From: Protula sp. h YS-2021
Lineage: Eukaryota; Annelida; Polychaeta; Sabellida; Serpulidae
NCBI GenBank assembly: GCA_949752745.1
Contig: OX457026.1
Coordinates: 31,946,911-32,010,910 of the forward strand
Length of the DNA stretch: 64,000 bases
Direction: 5' to 3'
Shown: piece after piece, positions 1-18,700 of the stretch
Position numbering within the stretch: the stretch's first letter is position 1
Layout: every line of letters begins with the position of its first letter
Program-made: the position numbers and the translations under genes
The notes under the pieces: generated by a model
The model's database searches: none
Told to the model about the DNA's origin: nothing
Seen by the model: the letters and a program-made list of their open reading frames with translations, nothing else

Positions 1-217
1 AACAAATCTAGTCTTCGTTGTTGCTAAAAAAACAAGAACAACTTTTCTTTATTTTGGCAGACAAAACTAAATACATGTGTACTCGTCAGTACTTAATAGA
101 TTAAAAAAAGATCTGTCGGGGAAATTTTAGTGAACAATGTAGGCTTTATTGCATACAGTTTCTTTCTGTGAAGTGCAATACATTAAACAAATTATCAGAA
201 CACAGTTGAGCGCTTAC

Positions 218-434
218 CACACTAAGACAAAGCAACTCTCGCTGGAAAAAGTCCATGTTTTTCTTTTCTAAGTTATCGAGGTAATTCTGAAGTCTAGTAT
301 AAGAGTACGGGTAGCAATAGGCAAATTGATAGACGTCGTTCTCGCGGTCAAAACTGAAGGCAAATGACAAGACGTAGTTCTTCCTATGGTCGGGGCAACG
401 GTAATAGTAGACGTGCTTGGGAGGGATGCGAGTC
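218..434 (-). CDS. AGBL4: CCP6/AGBL4 exon 5 (partial gene, continues off left edge)
   Basis: This exon encodes residues 136-207 of a cytosolic carboxypeptidase 6-like protein. CCP6 is a metallocarboxypeptidase that trims polyglutamate side chains from tubulin and other proteins. The translation includes IPPKHVYYYRCPDHRKNY, then DRENDVYQFAYCYPYSYTR, which is the conserved junction of the CCP N-domain and the M14 peptidase domain and is nearly identical to vertebrate AGBL4. On the minus strand the acceptor is tttatttcag and the donor is GTG|gtaagc. The first base completes a Trp codon from the previous exon, and the exon ends in phase 0. The zinc-binding HxxE region should follow in exons left of position 1, so catalytic competence cannot be judged here. 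Confidence 0.95.
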
Positions 435-693
435 CTGAAATAAAACAACAGCTAACAGTAGAAACAGTTCACCTTTTAGAACTGCAACCTCTATATGAGA
501 TACCCAGAATGATTACCCAAACAGAAATAACTGATTTTTGCATTATTTTTTAAAAAAAATTTCACTTAGTTTTTTTACTTATTTATTTTTATTTATTTAT
601 TTTTTATTTGCGGCTAGGGGGTGTCCGAACAACCTGCCACGGATATGGTTATTTTTTGGGGTTTTTTTTTCATGTTACATCATAAGAACCTAC

Positions 694-788
694 CATTTTG
701 GTCTACTGGAGGACTTCACCATGGGTGACATACCCTCTCTGTATAACGACTTCGTTTTGCTGAAGTTCACAATGTTAAATATCACCCT
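694..788 (-). CDS. AGBL4: CCP6/AGBL4 exon 4
   Basis: This 95-nt exon encodes residues 104-134 plus two bases of Trp135. It reads RVIFNIVNFSKTKSLYREG, then a stretch ending in SSSRPKW, a hallmark of the CCP6 N-terminal beta-sandwich domain. The acceptor is attttccag and the donor is AAATG|gtaggt. Joining to the next exon restores TGG (Trp), giving RPKW-TRIPPKHV in frame, as expected for the family. The exon is too short to show as a long open frame; I found it by reading the minus strand for the expected family sequence. Confidence 0.93.
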
Positions 789-1014
789 CTGGAAAATAAT
801 GAAATGTCACTATACATTTAAAACCAACTCAAAATGTCCAAGCATCAAATTCGAAGTCATATTTCTAACAACATGTATATATATATATGACGTTTACTTA
901 GATAGTTTGAGATTTTCAGTGTTATTGAGCGCATGCTTCTAAAACGACTTGAAGGCAGAGTGGTAATGGCAGCGCATGTTTAACAGCGAGGAACAAAATG
1001 TATCTCTGTAACAG

Positions 1015-1158
1015 ATGCGGGTCGACATTCCGTGCGCGTACGGCGCAGGACTGCCATATGGACAGCCGGTCGAGTTTCAGCCAATTCTTGCCGACCCCGC
1101 CACAGCATTTGCCCTGCCCGCTACCTTCCAGCCTGCACATTATGCCGACATCTCAGAG
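1015..1158 (+). CDS. Candidate distal 5' coding exon of the ELAV gene
   Basis: This is a GC-rich open segment inside an AT-rich CCP6 intron, on the opposite strand. From ATG at 1015 it encodes 48 residues beginning MRVDIPCAYGAGLPYGQPVE and ending QPAHYADISE, then the strong donor GAG|gtaaat in phase 0. An in-frame stop (taa at 1009) precedes the ATG, so it is a first coding exon or starts at the acag just before. The ELAV exon at 14087 is open in phase 0 upstream of its own ATG, so joining the two gives ...[21 protein letters not shown] with no frame break. The intron would be about 12.9 kb. An overlapping frame from ATG 998 is also open, as expected of a GC-rich island. I do not recognise the peptide, and the link to ELAV is inference. 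Confidence 0.45.
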
Positions 1159-1808
1159 GTAAATACAAACGCCATGTTAACAATGTGTGTAACGCTTACC
1201 GTTCAAATGTGTTGAAACTTGTTACGAGACCCCTGAACGACGCTTTCCACACCACACAACTTAACTTCCACATCACAATACTTAACTTACTTTGAATATG
1301 ACGCTAGATCTTATAAGAATATTGTCGTGTTACTGTTGTTCGCGAGAAACAACAATACTTTTGCCCCCCCCCCTCCCCCCCCCCCCATCCCATACAAAAA
1401 ACAGACCAGCTGCTATGAAAATTGCCGGATTATTGTTATCTTCTAAACCGAAACGACTATGAGGCATCTAATTTGGATAACGTGATAAATTAAAACCTGA
1501 TATTACCTCTCTGATGGCATTACAATCCCAAAACGGTAACATTTGCACAAACTCAAGGTCGCCATGACGTGTTGAAGTGACTCAAATGATCCAAACATTT
1601 GATTTTCTTCATCGTTAACTTTTTTTACCCTGTATGTGTATTTAACCTGCATTATTGTAACAAGTAGCAATGTGTTGCTCAAGAATGAGAGGCGTCATAA
1701 CATAGGGCCCCAGTCCCGCGATGCCGGAAAAACAATACCTATTCTCTGTCACAGTAACGGCGAGTGTGAGAAACGTCAATCAGAAACTTCAGTAGAAAAG
1801 CTACAGAC

Positions 1809-1933
1809 CTGGTCTTGTCGTACATTTTCTACTGTAAAGTTGAACCACACACGAAAACGTGGGTTGCAGGTATCAGGGCGTATGAACAAATCATATTCAT
1901 ACTCCGTGATGTAATCCACTCGACCAAGATTAC
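1809..1933 (-). CDS. AGBL4: CCP6/AGBL4 exon 3
   Basis: This 125-nt exon encodes residues 63-103. It includes EYEYDLFIRPDTCNPRFRVW followed by FNFTVENVRQDQ, the most conserved block of the CCP6 N-domain. The acceptor is gaatttcag and the donor is CAG|gtctgt, which is slightly weak. It starts with two bases (GT) that complete a Gly codon from exon 2 and ends in phase 0, matching exon 4. The 1-kb intron to its left carries the plus-strand exon candidate at 1015-1158. Confidence 0.94.
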
Positions 1934-1982
1934 CTGAAATTCAACATGAAACAATTAAATAGAACATGCTGCATGTTTAAAT

Positions 1983-2091
1983 GTTTCAGAAACCGTTTTG
2001 TCGAGTTTTCAGATATAATTTGATAAAAAAAATCTATGTTTAATTGCAAAACGCTTTATCGAGTTTTCACATTTAATTTGATAAAAAAATC
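1983..2091. repeat. Two-copy tandem duplication, 58-bp period
   Basis: Two diverged copies of a segment containing tcgagttttca..taatttgataaaaaa occur 58 bp apart, in the CCP6 intron between exons 2 and 3. Confidence 0.7.
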
Positions 2092-2310
2092 AACGAATAA
2101 GGATGTACCCCTAATTTAGAAGCTAAGCCTAAAGCTTGTACACTTCCTTACCCGCGACTGAGTTTTTATCTTTTTTACACAGGAAGTTAAAAGTTCTCCA
2201 CGGCTTACGTAATTTGTAGTTCGTAACTTTGCGTTGAAACTCTCCCACAAAATTCAAATGAAAAAAAAGAAAGAAGAAAACAAAAAGGAGGAGAAACAAT
2301 TAACACAAAC

Positions 2311-2469
2311 CACTTTCGAAACAGGCGTCATATATCAAGTGACCCTTCTTTGGTCTGCCCGAGTAACCTGGCGGCACTACGGCAAATTTATTGACATTGC
2401 CGACAACAGGTTCATCAGTACCTTCACTGTCGCTACCTGTTTCAAAGCAGATATTTCCGAAATTTGATC
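2311..2469 (-). CDS. AGBL4: CCP6/AGBL4 exon 2
   Basis: This 159-nt exon encodes residues 10-61. After a divergent acidic lead (GSDSEGTDEPVVGNVNKF) it reads PPGYSGRPKKGHLIYDACFE, matching the start of the conserved CCP6 N-domain. The acceptor is ttttactatag and the donor is AGTG|gtttgt. It takes two bases into a codon opened by exon 1 and leaves one base for exon 3. A later in-exon acceptor (gaaacag at about 2437) is possible but has a poor pyrimidine tract. The chosen boundary is supported by the exact phase match with exon 1. Confidence 0.9.
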
Positions 2470-4237
2470 CTATAGTAAAATATAAAACATATAGTCAATA
2501 AATGCCCGAAGGATAACACAGCACATTAACTAACCGCTATAACGATTGTCCATAAAAACATGTAGGTGGCGATTACATCGAAACTGTTCCTTTTTCTATT
2601 TTTTTTTTGTGTGTGTGTCTTCATAATTGTAGAAAATTATTGATAACCAGTAGTCCATAGTATTTCACATTTCCATACAAAATAATAATAATAATAAAAA
2701 AAAGATTTAAGTAACCCTTTTTATGAAAAAGAAAGCGAATGTATCTATAGTTACAAGAAGCTTGTTCCTATTTTGATATAGAGTGGATTGGGTCAAACTT
2801 TCCACCAGGAATTCCTTACATCGCTTTGCTTTAAATGGGCATAGTTTCAGCATAGCTCTAAGAAGCACCTCACCACTCTAGGATCGGTACACCGCTTCAA
2901 TTCCTCGCATTAAATGCCATTTGTGACTAAACGACTTACACACCTCTAGTAGTTCGATAAATGACTACAACTCCTGTGTTTTAATTTCTTTTAAAGAAAT
3001 ATTAACGACCACAAATTTCCCTCAATAACTGCCGTGCTTACACACAGGGAGCGTAATTTATGAATAAAAACTGAGAAATCAACTTTGCAATTACACCCTC
3101 AATTCTTTTGAATTTATATGTCAAAAAAACACTGAACTAGTGATAACTTGAATTTAAAGAATAATTTAAGCAATAGTTACTACAGCTTCAACTACTAAAA
3201 TAAAAGAAGTCTGTTTCATAAAAGGTTCTGCAAAAAGGCACATTATATTGCTTCCGATAAATATTGATGTTCTGATCGAATAATGTACAGATTTCTTCCA
3301 TAAAGAAGTAGTAGTTCGCCCCTGAAATTGCTATTTCGGAACGTGTTAAAGCTGATAAAAAGTCAGATAGAATTATCATCTGTTTACAGCTATTTTCAGC
3401 ACTGCTTGCATGCCAATTTAAGTGTCCTGGGAACCCACTGTAAATACATTTTTTGATATTAAATAACTTTACGTTTTGTGATATGTTTAATAACCTGTAC
3501 TTGACAACACAATAGGCTGGTGTATTGTCAGGCTGTTATTCAAATAACACAACCAGTAATAAAGTAACAAATTTGCAGAAACATGTTTCTAAGCACATAT
3601 TTTATTAAGTAAAAGGGCGAGTGATTACAGTCACTCATTTGTGTGTGTGTGTGGGGGGGGGGGGGGTGGCTAATAAGGCAATGTATGATTTTAGGTCTTT
3701 TCGATGGAATTGTGTTTCGACTGCAAAATCACTGAAAAAAAGGACAAAATCAAAATTATCTCTAAACACAGTTTCTTTACAACACACAAAAAGTATAGTT
3801 TCGTTGATTTTTTTTCGCATATCCTTTCTTTATACGTCTAATCCAACCTCGGTCAAAACGTCGGGAATTTCGGATAATTTTCAGAATACGAATCCACTTA
3901 TACCAATACGAATTTTGCCTACCAGTAAGGCTGTGCTACCGATATTGCATGTCCTCTTATGTTTGCATGCTCAATAATTATTTATTTTGTAAGTTTAACG
4001 TGGTTTTCGTAATTATGTGGCGGTCATACCGGTTTTGGAAGCCTCGTATTACCGCCCAGTCTTGTGCGAAGTTTTAGTTGAGCCAAACAACTCGGGATAA
4101 TATGTTTTTGCACCATATTTTTTGCTTAGGTGAATTGTACCGTTATTGTTGTATGTTCTAATTAAATAATGAACAACAAGCTGTCAAAATTCCTCTTTTT
4201 TGACAAAAAATAGATCTCTAAGCAACTGTAAACAAAC

Positions 4238-4262
4238 CTGAATCGTTCTTCTTGTCCGCCAT
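4238..4262 (-). CDS. AGBL4: CCP6/AGBL4 exon 1, start codon
   Basis: The proposed start is ATG at 4262-4260, encoding MADKKNDS plus one base, then donor TCAG|gtttgtt. One base left over here and two bases taken at the start of exon 2 make a Gly codon, so the frame runs M-A-D-K-K-N-D-S-G-S-N-F into the conserved domain. The start context is aacATGG, with A at -3 and G at +4, a good eukaryotic context. Vertebrate AGBL4 also begins with a short acidic or polar leader. The exon is only 25 coding bases, so the call rests on start context, donor and phase. Confidence 0.75.
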
Positions 4263-4420
4263 GTTTGTTTTGATTCTCCCCAGCCAATCACATTATAGAA
4301 TGCTTCAATAATCCCAAGCTATGTAGCCGGAAATATTTCACCACTCAGACGAGAGAGACTAGTGCAAAGTGCAAATATGAATCTCAAAAGGAATCCTTTT
4401 AATGCATACTACCAGGGAAT
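4263..4420 (-). promoter_or_regulatory. Probable 5' UTR and core promoter of CCP6
   Basis: This is the sequence immediately upstream of the CCP6 start on the minus strand. It contains an inverted CCAAT box (gtgATTGGctgg as read on the minus strand, about 4280-4292). No clear TATA box is placed at a convincing distance. Transcription would run right to left. The exact start site cannot be read from sequence alone. Confidence 0.4.
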
Positions 4421-4554
4421 AACTAAATACCAGCGTTGCTACTGAAAATTTCACGTTTATATTCTGAAGGAACTATTGTCTATACAATTTTACAATTTAA
4501 CTTGCAGAGGACCATGATTTTATATTTTTTCTGAAATGCTTACCTGAAACGTTC

Positions 4555-4723
<169 letters not shown>

Positions 4724-7700
4724 ACTTTTATATTACGTCCTTGATCGCCTTTTCTTTTAAGGTCTTTCTCCATGTTTTGCTCCCTTGATGCTTTCTTTTC
4801 TACCAAAAAGGAACCCAAAGATTTATTTTGAATCGAAAAATCGCTGCTCCTAAATACTATACACATACCGGATGTTTCATGTGTGAAATATTGTTAAACT
4901 GTTGCCTAAAATTGTTAATTTACCACAACATCCAATTTAAAAGAAAATCATTTACTTTTTAATTTTTTAAATACATTTCTAAACACACGAATTAAAATTA
5001 AAAAAAAAAAATGAAGGCCAAATGGCGTTTTCAATTAATCTAAATTATTAATTTTCTCATTATGTTTGAAACAAGTAACTTTGTATGCGAGTCACTACAT
5101 ACTCAATTTCTAGCCATAACGTATTTATTATATTTAACACAAACCAGCACAGGTTTTTTTCCCAAACTAAATTAATATATTGAGTTGATAAAAAATGTTG
5201 AAGGCAGTTACCTTTTTCGAGGCATACAACTACTACGCCAGATTATTAGGTGAAATAATCTTTTGCGAGGTTCTTTGTAGTTTATGTGGAGAATTGCAGT
5301 AAAATACCCACAAGAGTTAACGTTTGTATGCGATTTTTTTAAATACTTCTTTTGAAATGTATGATAAAAGATGCATGATAAAGATGCATATATATATGAG
5401 AAAAAAAATTAAAATAGGCCTGTTTATATGAAACATATAATAAAGATCTATGAAAATCTATAAAAATCTTATATGATTAAAACACAGATTCCATTCTTTT
5501 CCAGTCGAGCTTGTTTGTTAAGAAAATATTAGAGTTTAATATTGCAATTTTTTTAATCCTTGCACGATTAGCAAACGCGAAAGACTCAAAGTGTATTCTT
5601 ATTATTTAAGAGATTTTAAATTATCTGAAGTAGAATCTCACGCATTTTACACACATGAACTGGATTTTAAGGCAAAATGTTAAACAATCATCGAACTCAC
5701 AATGATAATGATTTTATGTAATTACAAATTAATTGTCAAATTTGAATATCTTGAAGTTTATTTTATTTCTGTGATATAAGGCATATCCTCATTTACGCAA
5801 CAGGTTGTCATGGTGTATAAAATACTTGATATATTAAAATGCAAATATTGTGTTGGAAACTGAAAGTGCTTTTGCTTCAGACGTTGAAGTTTCAATAGAT
5901 ACAGAACTATAGATTATTTTGTTAAACGGAGCAACGGTTGAACACGATGAACAGCTCCATACCTTTTGTCGCGCGTATTATGACACAGGTACCATATTTT
6001 CGCCCAAGCAGCGTGCGTTATCCTAGGTGCATATCAACCAAATCGCACTTTGGGTCTTTAGAATAAAATGCGCAAGAATTTTGAATTTCGACTGCAAGTG
6101 AACCGAAAAAATTAAAGAAATTATAGAAGAACTATAGCAAAAACAGCTCATACTCGGATCATAAAATAAATTGAAACTTAAGATTATTTGTTAAAACCTT
6201 TAATGAATTGTAAAAATAGCATACGAGTTGTTAAAAACAAGATAGCTCTTTGGTGCAAGAGAAATTTGACTTTTAGGCGTTACCTCTCTAACATTTTCAT
6301 TTTTTTACCCGGTTAGTTTGTATTCGAAAAGCAGAATAGTTGCGCATTTTATTCGGAACATCCAAAGTGTGATTTGGCTTATTGACGTGAGGACGGGTGT
6401 GCGAACACAATTTTTTTTCTCAGTGGTTGTTACAATAATTTTGTTGAGTAAACAATATAACATATCGTTAATGTCTGTAAGAAGCATAAATAATGAAGAG
6501 CCGACTTGGAGCTAGGTAACATGTTAATAAGTGGATTCGTACTTGAGACTTTTGCCGAAATGCTTTTGTGTTTCGACTTAATTCAGATGGGATAAGGATA
6601 TAAAGAAGTGATAAAAAAAAAAACTGGCAAAAAAAACAAAAATTCCATTTTGCCGGAAACATTCACAAAATTGGCTATTAAAGGGGCTGAATAATATGTA
6701 AAATAGTTTTAAAAGATCATTTGACGGCCTTTTTGAATTCGAAAGTGTGCATGTTGAAAGAAAATTAGAGTTCTGATGTTTTTCCCGTGTCATTTCATTA
6801 TAATTTATCCAAAAAAAAAAAAAACAAAAAAACAAAAAAAACAAAACAAAAAAAACAAAAAAACTTGCAGCTGAAAGTACGAACTGGGTCATTTTTAGCT
6901 AAAAGGAAGCAACTACACATGTTCTAAAGCTGGAATTCTTCATACCGGTCACAGATATGCAAACATTAGTGAAGGGTCACATACAATAAACTAATTTGTT
7001 CTTCTGGATCTTTCCGATTGAGGTGTTTTGACTGAAATTTTTTTTGGTTAAATTATAAAGAAGTTATAGGATGGAGGATACGGACGGGGGAGGGGAGTTA
7101 GCAGTGGGTATCTGGTTACGAAAGTGCCATTGCCGATAGCTGCAACTAGTCCGGTGTGGTCAAGTATGTCTCCACCTCCGTGTGGCTTGCAAACAAGCAG
7201 CAGTGTTAGTGTAAAACAAGATGTATTTAAATCCCCTCAGATGACTGCTTCTTCAGTTGTTAATTGAGAACCTGACAAAAATCAGTGCATCCTTCAAAAT
7301 GTCTAGGAGACGTCTTGCTCCTGTATGGAGACACTTGTAAAGAGACATTTCAAACAGCAAAAATCCAAAAGGAATCGGGACAATTGAACTTGAGGTTATC
7401 TGAACAACTGAATTTGTTTCTTCCATAATTCACCTCAAAACACGGAACACTTGTTGGGCGAAGATATTCTGACCCCCCCCCCCCCTCCTTACACTATTTG
7501 GAGACATTATGGCTGGAGACATTTTGGGCGGATACCGTTGATAATGAACGCCTAGTTTCAATGGCGGTCATTATATGTAGAGGAAACAAGTGTTTTCGGG
7601 CTAGTGTTATTCCGAGTACTGATACGTGCGAAGATAAACGTATTATTTTTGCCCCCCCCCCCACTCTTCGTTCCGTGTACGCCAGATTTGTGGTGTCATT

Positions 7701-8020
7701 TTGACTAACATTAGTATGCACAGCCCTGGATACCCTTCTCATCCTGTCACTTCCTGTTTGTAACCAAGATGAAAATTACAATTAGGGATTTCTACAGCTG
7801 AGGCTCGTCTAAGTCAAATACGCAGATACCATCCATGAACTACAAAGAATTTGCTTCCTAGTGACCCAGACAGGTGATCTTGATAACTGGGAAATTAATT
7901 TCACAACTTCAAATAAAGGACTATGGTCGGTTACTTCAGATCATTTTTAAAACTTGTGTAATATGCGACAGACCCTGTACGGGTCCATTATAGTTGCACA
8001 CTGAGTTGTCTTTGTCATAA
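4724..8020. other. AT-rich non-coding stretch between CCP6 and the ELAV exons
   Basis: I see no supported gene. The short open frames here have low-complexity translations (for example Phe-rich runs from A-rich DNA at about 6790-6860). C homopolymers occur at 7473-7485 and 7652-7662. If the 1015 exon is real, this is ELAV intron 1; otherwise it is intergenic and probably contains ELAV 5' regulatory DNA. Confidence 0.5.
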
Positions 8021-8249
8021 TTAACACTTGACAAGCCTTTGGCTTGCAAGGGTTATATGAATTTGTGCGAGCAAAATTCGTCCTTTTTTTTTCTTCTTGA
8101 CAGTTTTTCCGATTTTTTGTGCCTTCTTCTTCTCTGACACTATGGGCCCTACGACCATAAAACTTGGGACTTATGAAGAGCTTGATCTTCATGAAGAGCT
8201 CGCACAAATTCACATAACCCTTGCAAGCCAAAGGCTTGTCAAGTGTTAA
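8021..8249. mobile_element. Foldback MITE with TTAA ends (piggyBac-like)
   Basis: A 229-bp element has long terminal inverted repeats of about 52 bp: the left arm (8021-8072) starts TTAACACTTGACAAGCC and the right arm (8198-8249) ends GGCTTGTCAAGTGTTAA, its reverse complement. TTAA at both ends is the piggyBac target site. The arms also contain an internal palindrome (aagcctttggctt). There is no transposase, so this is a non-autonomous copy. The arms are almost identical, suggesting a fairly young insertion or constraint by hairpin structure. Confidence 0.85.
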
Positions 8250-8492
8250 ATAGCACGGCGTATGCCTGATCAGTCAATAAAACTTTAAGTCAACAACAAT
8301 CAAACACTACCCGGCTTATAAGACGTATTCAAGCTGTGTTGTTTGCAATATATTATTCAAGAAATAACCCACTGAAAGAAGTATTTTTGCGTTTTAATTT
8401 TTGTCAAGTGTTTAACATTTCGCTAGCGGAATGAGTTTCTAGTTATTCTTGTTGGAATGTCACAGAAATTGAAACTGGGCAATGGCAAAAGT

Positions 8493-8540
8493 TTATATAT
8501 ATATATATATATATATATCTATATATATATATATATATAT
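8493..8540. repeat. (AT)n microsatellite
   Basis: An almost uninterrupted TA dinucleotide tract with a single C interruption. Confidence 0.97.
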
Positions 8541-15530
<6,990 letters not shown>

Positions 15531-15785
15531 TAATGAAGGGGTCCATGCATAAACCTGATAACTGCAGTTATCAGCAGTGGAGAAAAACGCTTTTTAAGTT
15601 TGAAATTTTAGTAATAAACATAGGTTATTCCCATCGCCTTTTCCTAAAAAATGCCCACTTCTAATCGGTTTTAAAGTGTAAGACTTACATATGTAATAAA
15701 ACAGAGGCCAAGAAATACCGTGGTGGTAATAGTGCATTTTCCTGATAAGTGGAGTTATCAAGTTTATGCATGGACCCCTTCATTT
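15531..15785. mobile_element. MITE with about 46-bp terminal inverted repeats
   Basis: The left end (15531-15584) reads TGAAGGGGTCCATGCATAAA then cctgataact. The right end (15740-15785) is its near-perfect reverse complement, ending atgcatggaccccttcattt. A TTA duplication may flank it (PIF/Harbinger-like), though the exact border is ambiguous. It is about 250 bp with no coding capacity and lies inside the ELAV intron. Confidence 0.8.
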
Positions 15786-18700
15786 AAAGTCACGACATTT
15801 TGCTGAAATATTGATTAACCAGGTCCGGTGCTTGAATTGCGTAGACTAGACCGGTTCCAGGATTTTGTTTCTCCCTGGGCTAATCTGTTATGAACCTTAA
15901 TTGTTTAAAAATAAAGAATAGACTGTGTTGGCTTAAACCACAATTGCATGACGTGTTTCCGTAATAGTTTTTGTCATAGTGCAAAAGGATTCTTATTCTT
16001 ATTCCAAGGATGTCCTTGGCGCAGTCTTTGGCCTCCGTGTATGTGTCGCTAATACCAGAGCAACGTTTTGCCGGCTGGAATAGAAAAACATATGAAGAAG
16101 TTTCGAAAGGAACGAGTCTGTTCTTGGCCTGGTAGTGTTATACAAGATAAGGGTAGACATAACTTAGCATCGAGAGCTGCTAAACTCGATTATGTGGAGC
16201 TAACAAATGTACCAAAAAAAAAACAAAAAACTTCTGATATGCCAAATATCAAACAGAGGTGAAACAAACAGCTGCATCTTCGGTGTTTACATTTGGCTGC
16301 CTCCAAGAGTTCTTGCAGACAACTGTGGAGGAAATTGTATTTTCTATTCCTGTTCTATCTTGATGCCTAGGAAAATAATTGCAAACATGCCACGCTTGGG
16401 GATGGGAATTGGAAATAACTTCCCAAGTGGCATTCATGATTTGCTTTGCAATACGGGATGTCAGTTTCTCCCAAGTAACAACGCTGAGATATAATTTGGC
16501 CGTGGGGATGACGTTCGCAATTTTCCTCGTTGCTGTTTCCTGGCCTGGGCTTGATATAAAACTCTATTACTCAGTCAGACACCATGCTCCTGTTGTCTGT
16601 GCAGAATTTCTTCAGTAATGTTGCGACTGGCTGGTGTGCCAAATCTTTCTCTTCACAGAAATGACACCTAAACTGTTACATACCTTTGCATCCTCTGCTG
16701 TTTTTGCTGCGATTCGGCAATTTATTTACTCTTGTTTATCTGCTTTCACTCCTTGTCCTGATTTAAAAGCAATTCCCAAGGCCAAGATCCATGCAAGAAG
16801 CTTATATGTTGTATCGTCTCTAAGTGTGTTTTGGAATTACAGAAATAATGGAATCCTACTGCAACATTTATTCGGAGTTGATTCCGAAGTGGAAGCTGAA
16901 GCCGGTTCTAATCTTCTAAAAATAGATTGGAATAAAAAAACTCGTCAAAAGAAAACATGATTAACATCTGAACCGTTACAGTCCGCCTTGGAATGTTGTG
17001 AATGCGTCATTTGTGTAATATTTCAGCAAATACGCAATTTCCCAGAAAGTCCCTTCCCCCTCTTTCCCTGCCCTTTGTAGCCGTCATATAAAAATAAAAG
17101 TTTTCGACTACAGTGTTAGTTTCGAGCGATTAAGTTTCTTGTAAAAATAAGTTCGAAATTCACTCGTTAAAATAGCATGATGTTAGGACAATCGGAACGT
17201 TCATAGAACTTTTTTATGCTTTCCTAAACGAAAAAGTTTGATTGTACCTGATGCAGTGGTATGTTTCTTGCGTTAGTAGAAGAGGCTACTAGCGCAAAAT
17301 AGGCTCTTGGTATCTCTTTAGTTTTGTCATTTGTGAAAAAATTGTCTTGAGGCTTGCTAATTGGTTGGATCTATTGGTTGCAATACATGATTGCAGATTT
17401 CATGAATAAATCTTCATATAAATGGGGGATTTTGCCAGATAAAAATAACACTACGAGCAGCATCAGTTTGGTGAGTTAGCTGGAATTGAGTAAGGGCCAG
17501 ACGAAGGTTGTTTCTGTGTGAAATATGTCTGAATTTATGGTTCTAAAACATACTCCCGGTTCTTGAATTTACATAAACACCGTTCAAAGCCTTGTTAGCA
17601 TTGGAACCACAACCGCCTTGTGGGTCATGTATTAGCAAAAAAGAACGGATGTGTCGATTTGTATTCATGCGTCAGATGCCCTTCAAAGTATCTAGAGATA
17701 CTACTTCTGTTCTTAGTTATTACACGCGAACCAGGTGCGCGATTGAATACCGCACGCTGCTTTATTTGAATCGACGGAGGAACCCAAATTAGAGGTCAAA
17801 TTGATACACAAACAGTGTTTTTATGGTTTACTTTTTCGTTTGAGATGTATACGTCATTACGTGCACACGTCTTTGATATTCTCTTTAAAGAATCTTAGAA
17901 GTCATTCTTACGACAGAATAGTTTACGTCTGCATGGGAGCATTGCTGTGTTGATTGGTGGAAATAAACACACAAAGGCAGAGCGGTTGATTCCATAGATT
18001 CTTCGCGTTTTCAATCACTTTGATTGAACACCCCTGAACATAGAAGGCCGTTACGATCTCAAACAAGAACTTTTTGTTTCACAGACACATAGAATGCAGC
18101 AGGAATCCCGACGAAAGCATTTTGTGTTCCTCCAGTAGTGATTATCTGCTGTAAAAAAAATCTAGCCAAACAAAAGTAGTAATAGTGAGTGAAACATTGT
18201 TCGCACCATCGTCATCAACACCCTGTACATTATTTCCAAGTTGCACTGATCTATCTGTTCTGTTATCACACTTTGGTGGTTAATACATATAATACAAAAC
18301 AAGCGAGTGAGTGTGTTCTGATTATGGTAAAAAAGTGTGGGGTTGAGTTGTTTCAATTTGACCTTGACATTCAAGGTCAAAGTTATATTTATTTGATCGA
18401 ATTTGGATCTTATTGTTTTCCTTCACGCATTTGACTTGGATTTTGTTTCTCGCAGACCAATGAACGATTTGAATTTTAACAAAATACTTCAGAATACTTC
18501 AGAAAAAAAAACATGGAACATAAACAGCAAACAGGAAAAACATGACCATTGGGAAGGATCGTTTGCCCCGCGCAATATTACAACAAATTGATCCATGGTT
18601 GCCATTAAATGGCACGATAAATGTCATTTATTATCACCGTGGTATCATGAGATTTATATACCAGAAGTCATAAGTCTTCCAATGTTGCTATTATATGATG

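Noticed and set aside
922..1140. Minus-strand open frame opposite the 1015 exon, considered as an alternative CCP6 exon
   Set aside because: Its Cys/Gly-rich translation does not resemble any CCP6 segment, and CCP6 exons 3 and 4 already join in perfect phase around it.
998..1168. Overlapping plus-strand frame from ATG 998 (MYLCNRCGSTFRA..., zinc-finger-like CxxC start)
   Set aside because: Only one CxxC and no second half of a finger; it ends at a stop across the donor. GC-rich sequence keeps all frames open by chance.
6578..6892. Minus-strand Phe-rich open frame
   Set aside because: Low-complexity product of an A-rich tract (aaaacaaaaaaa) on the plus strand.
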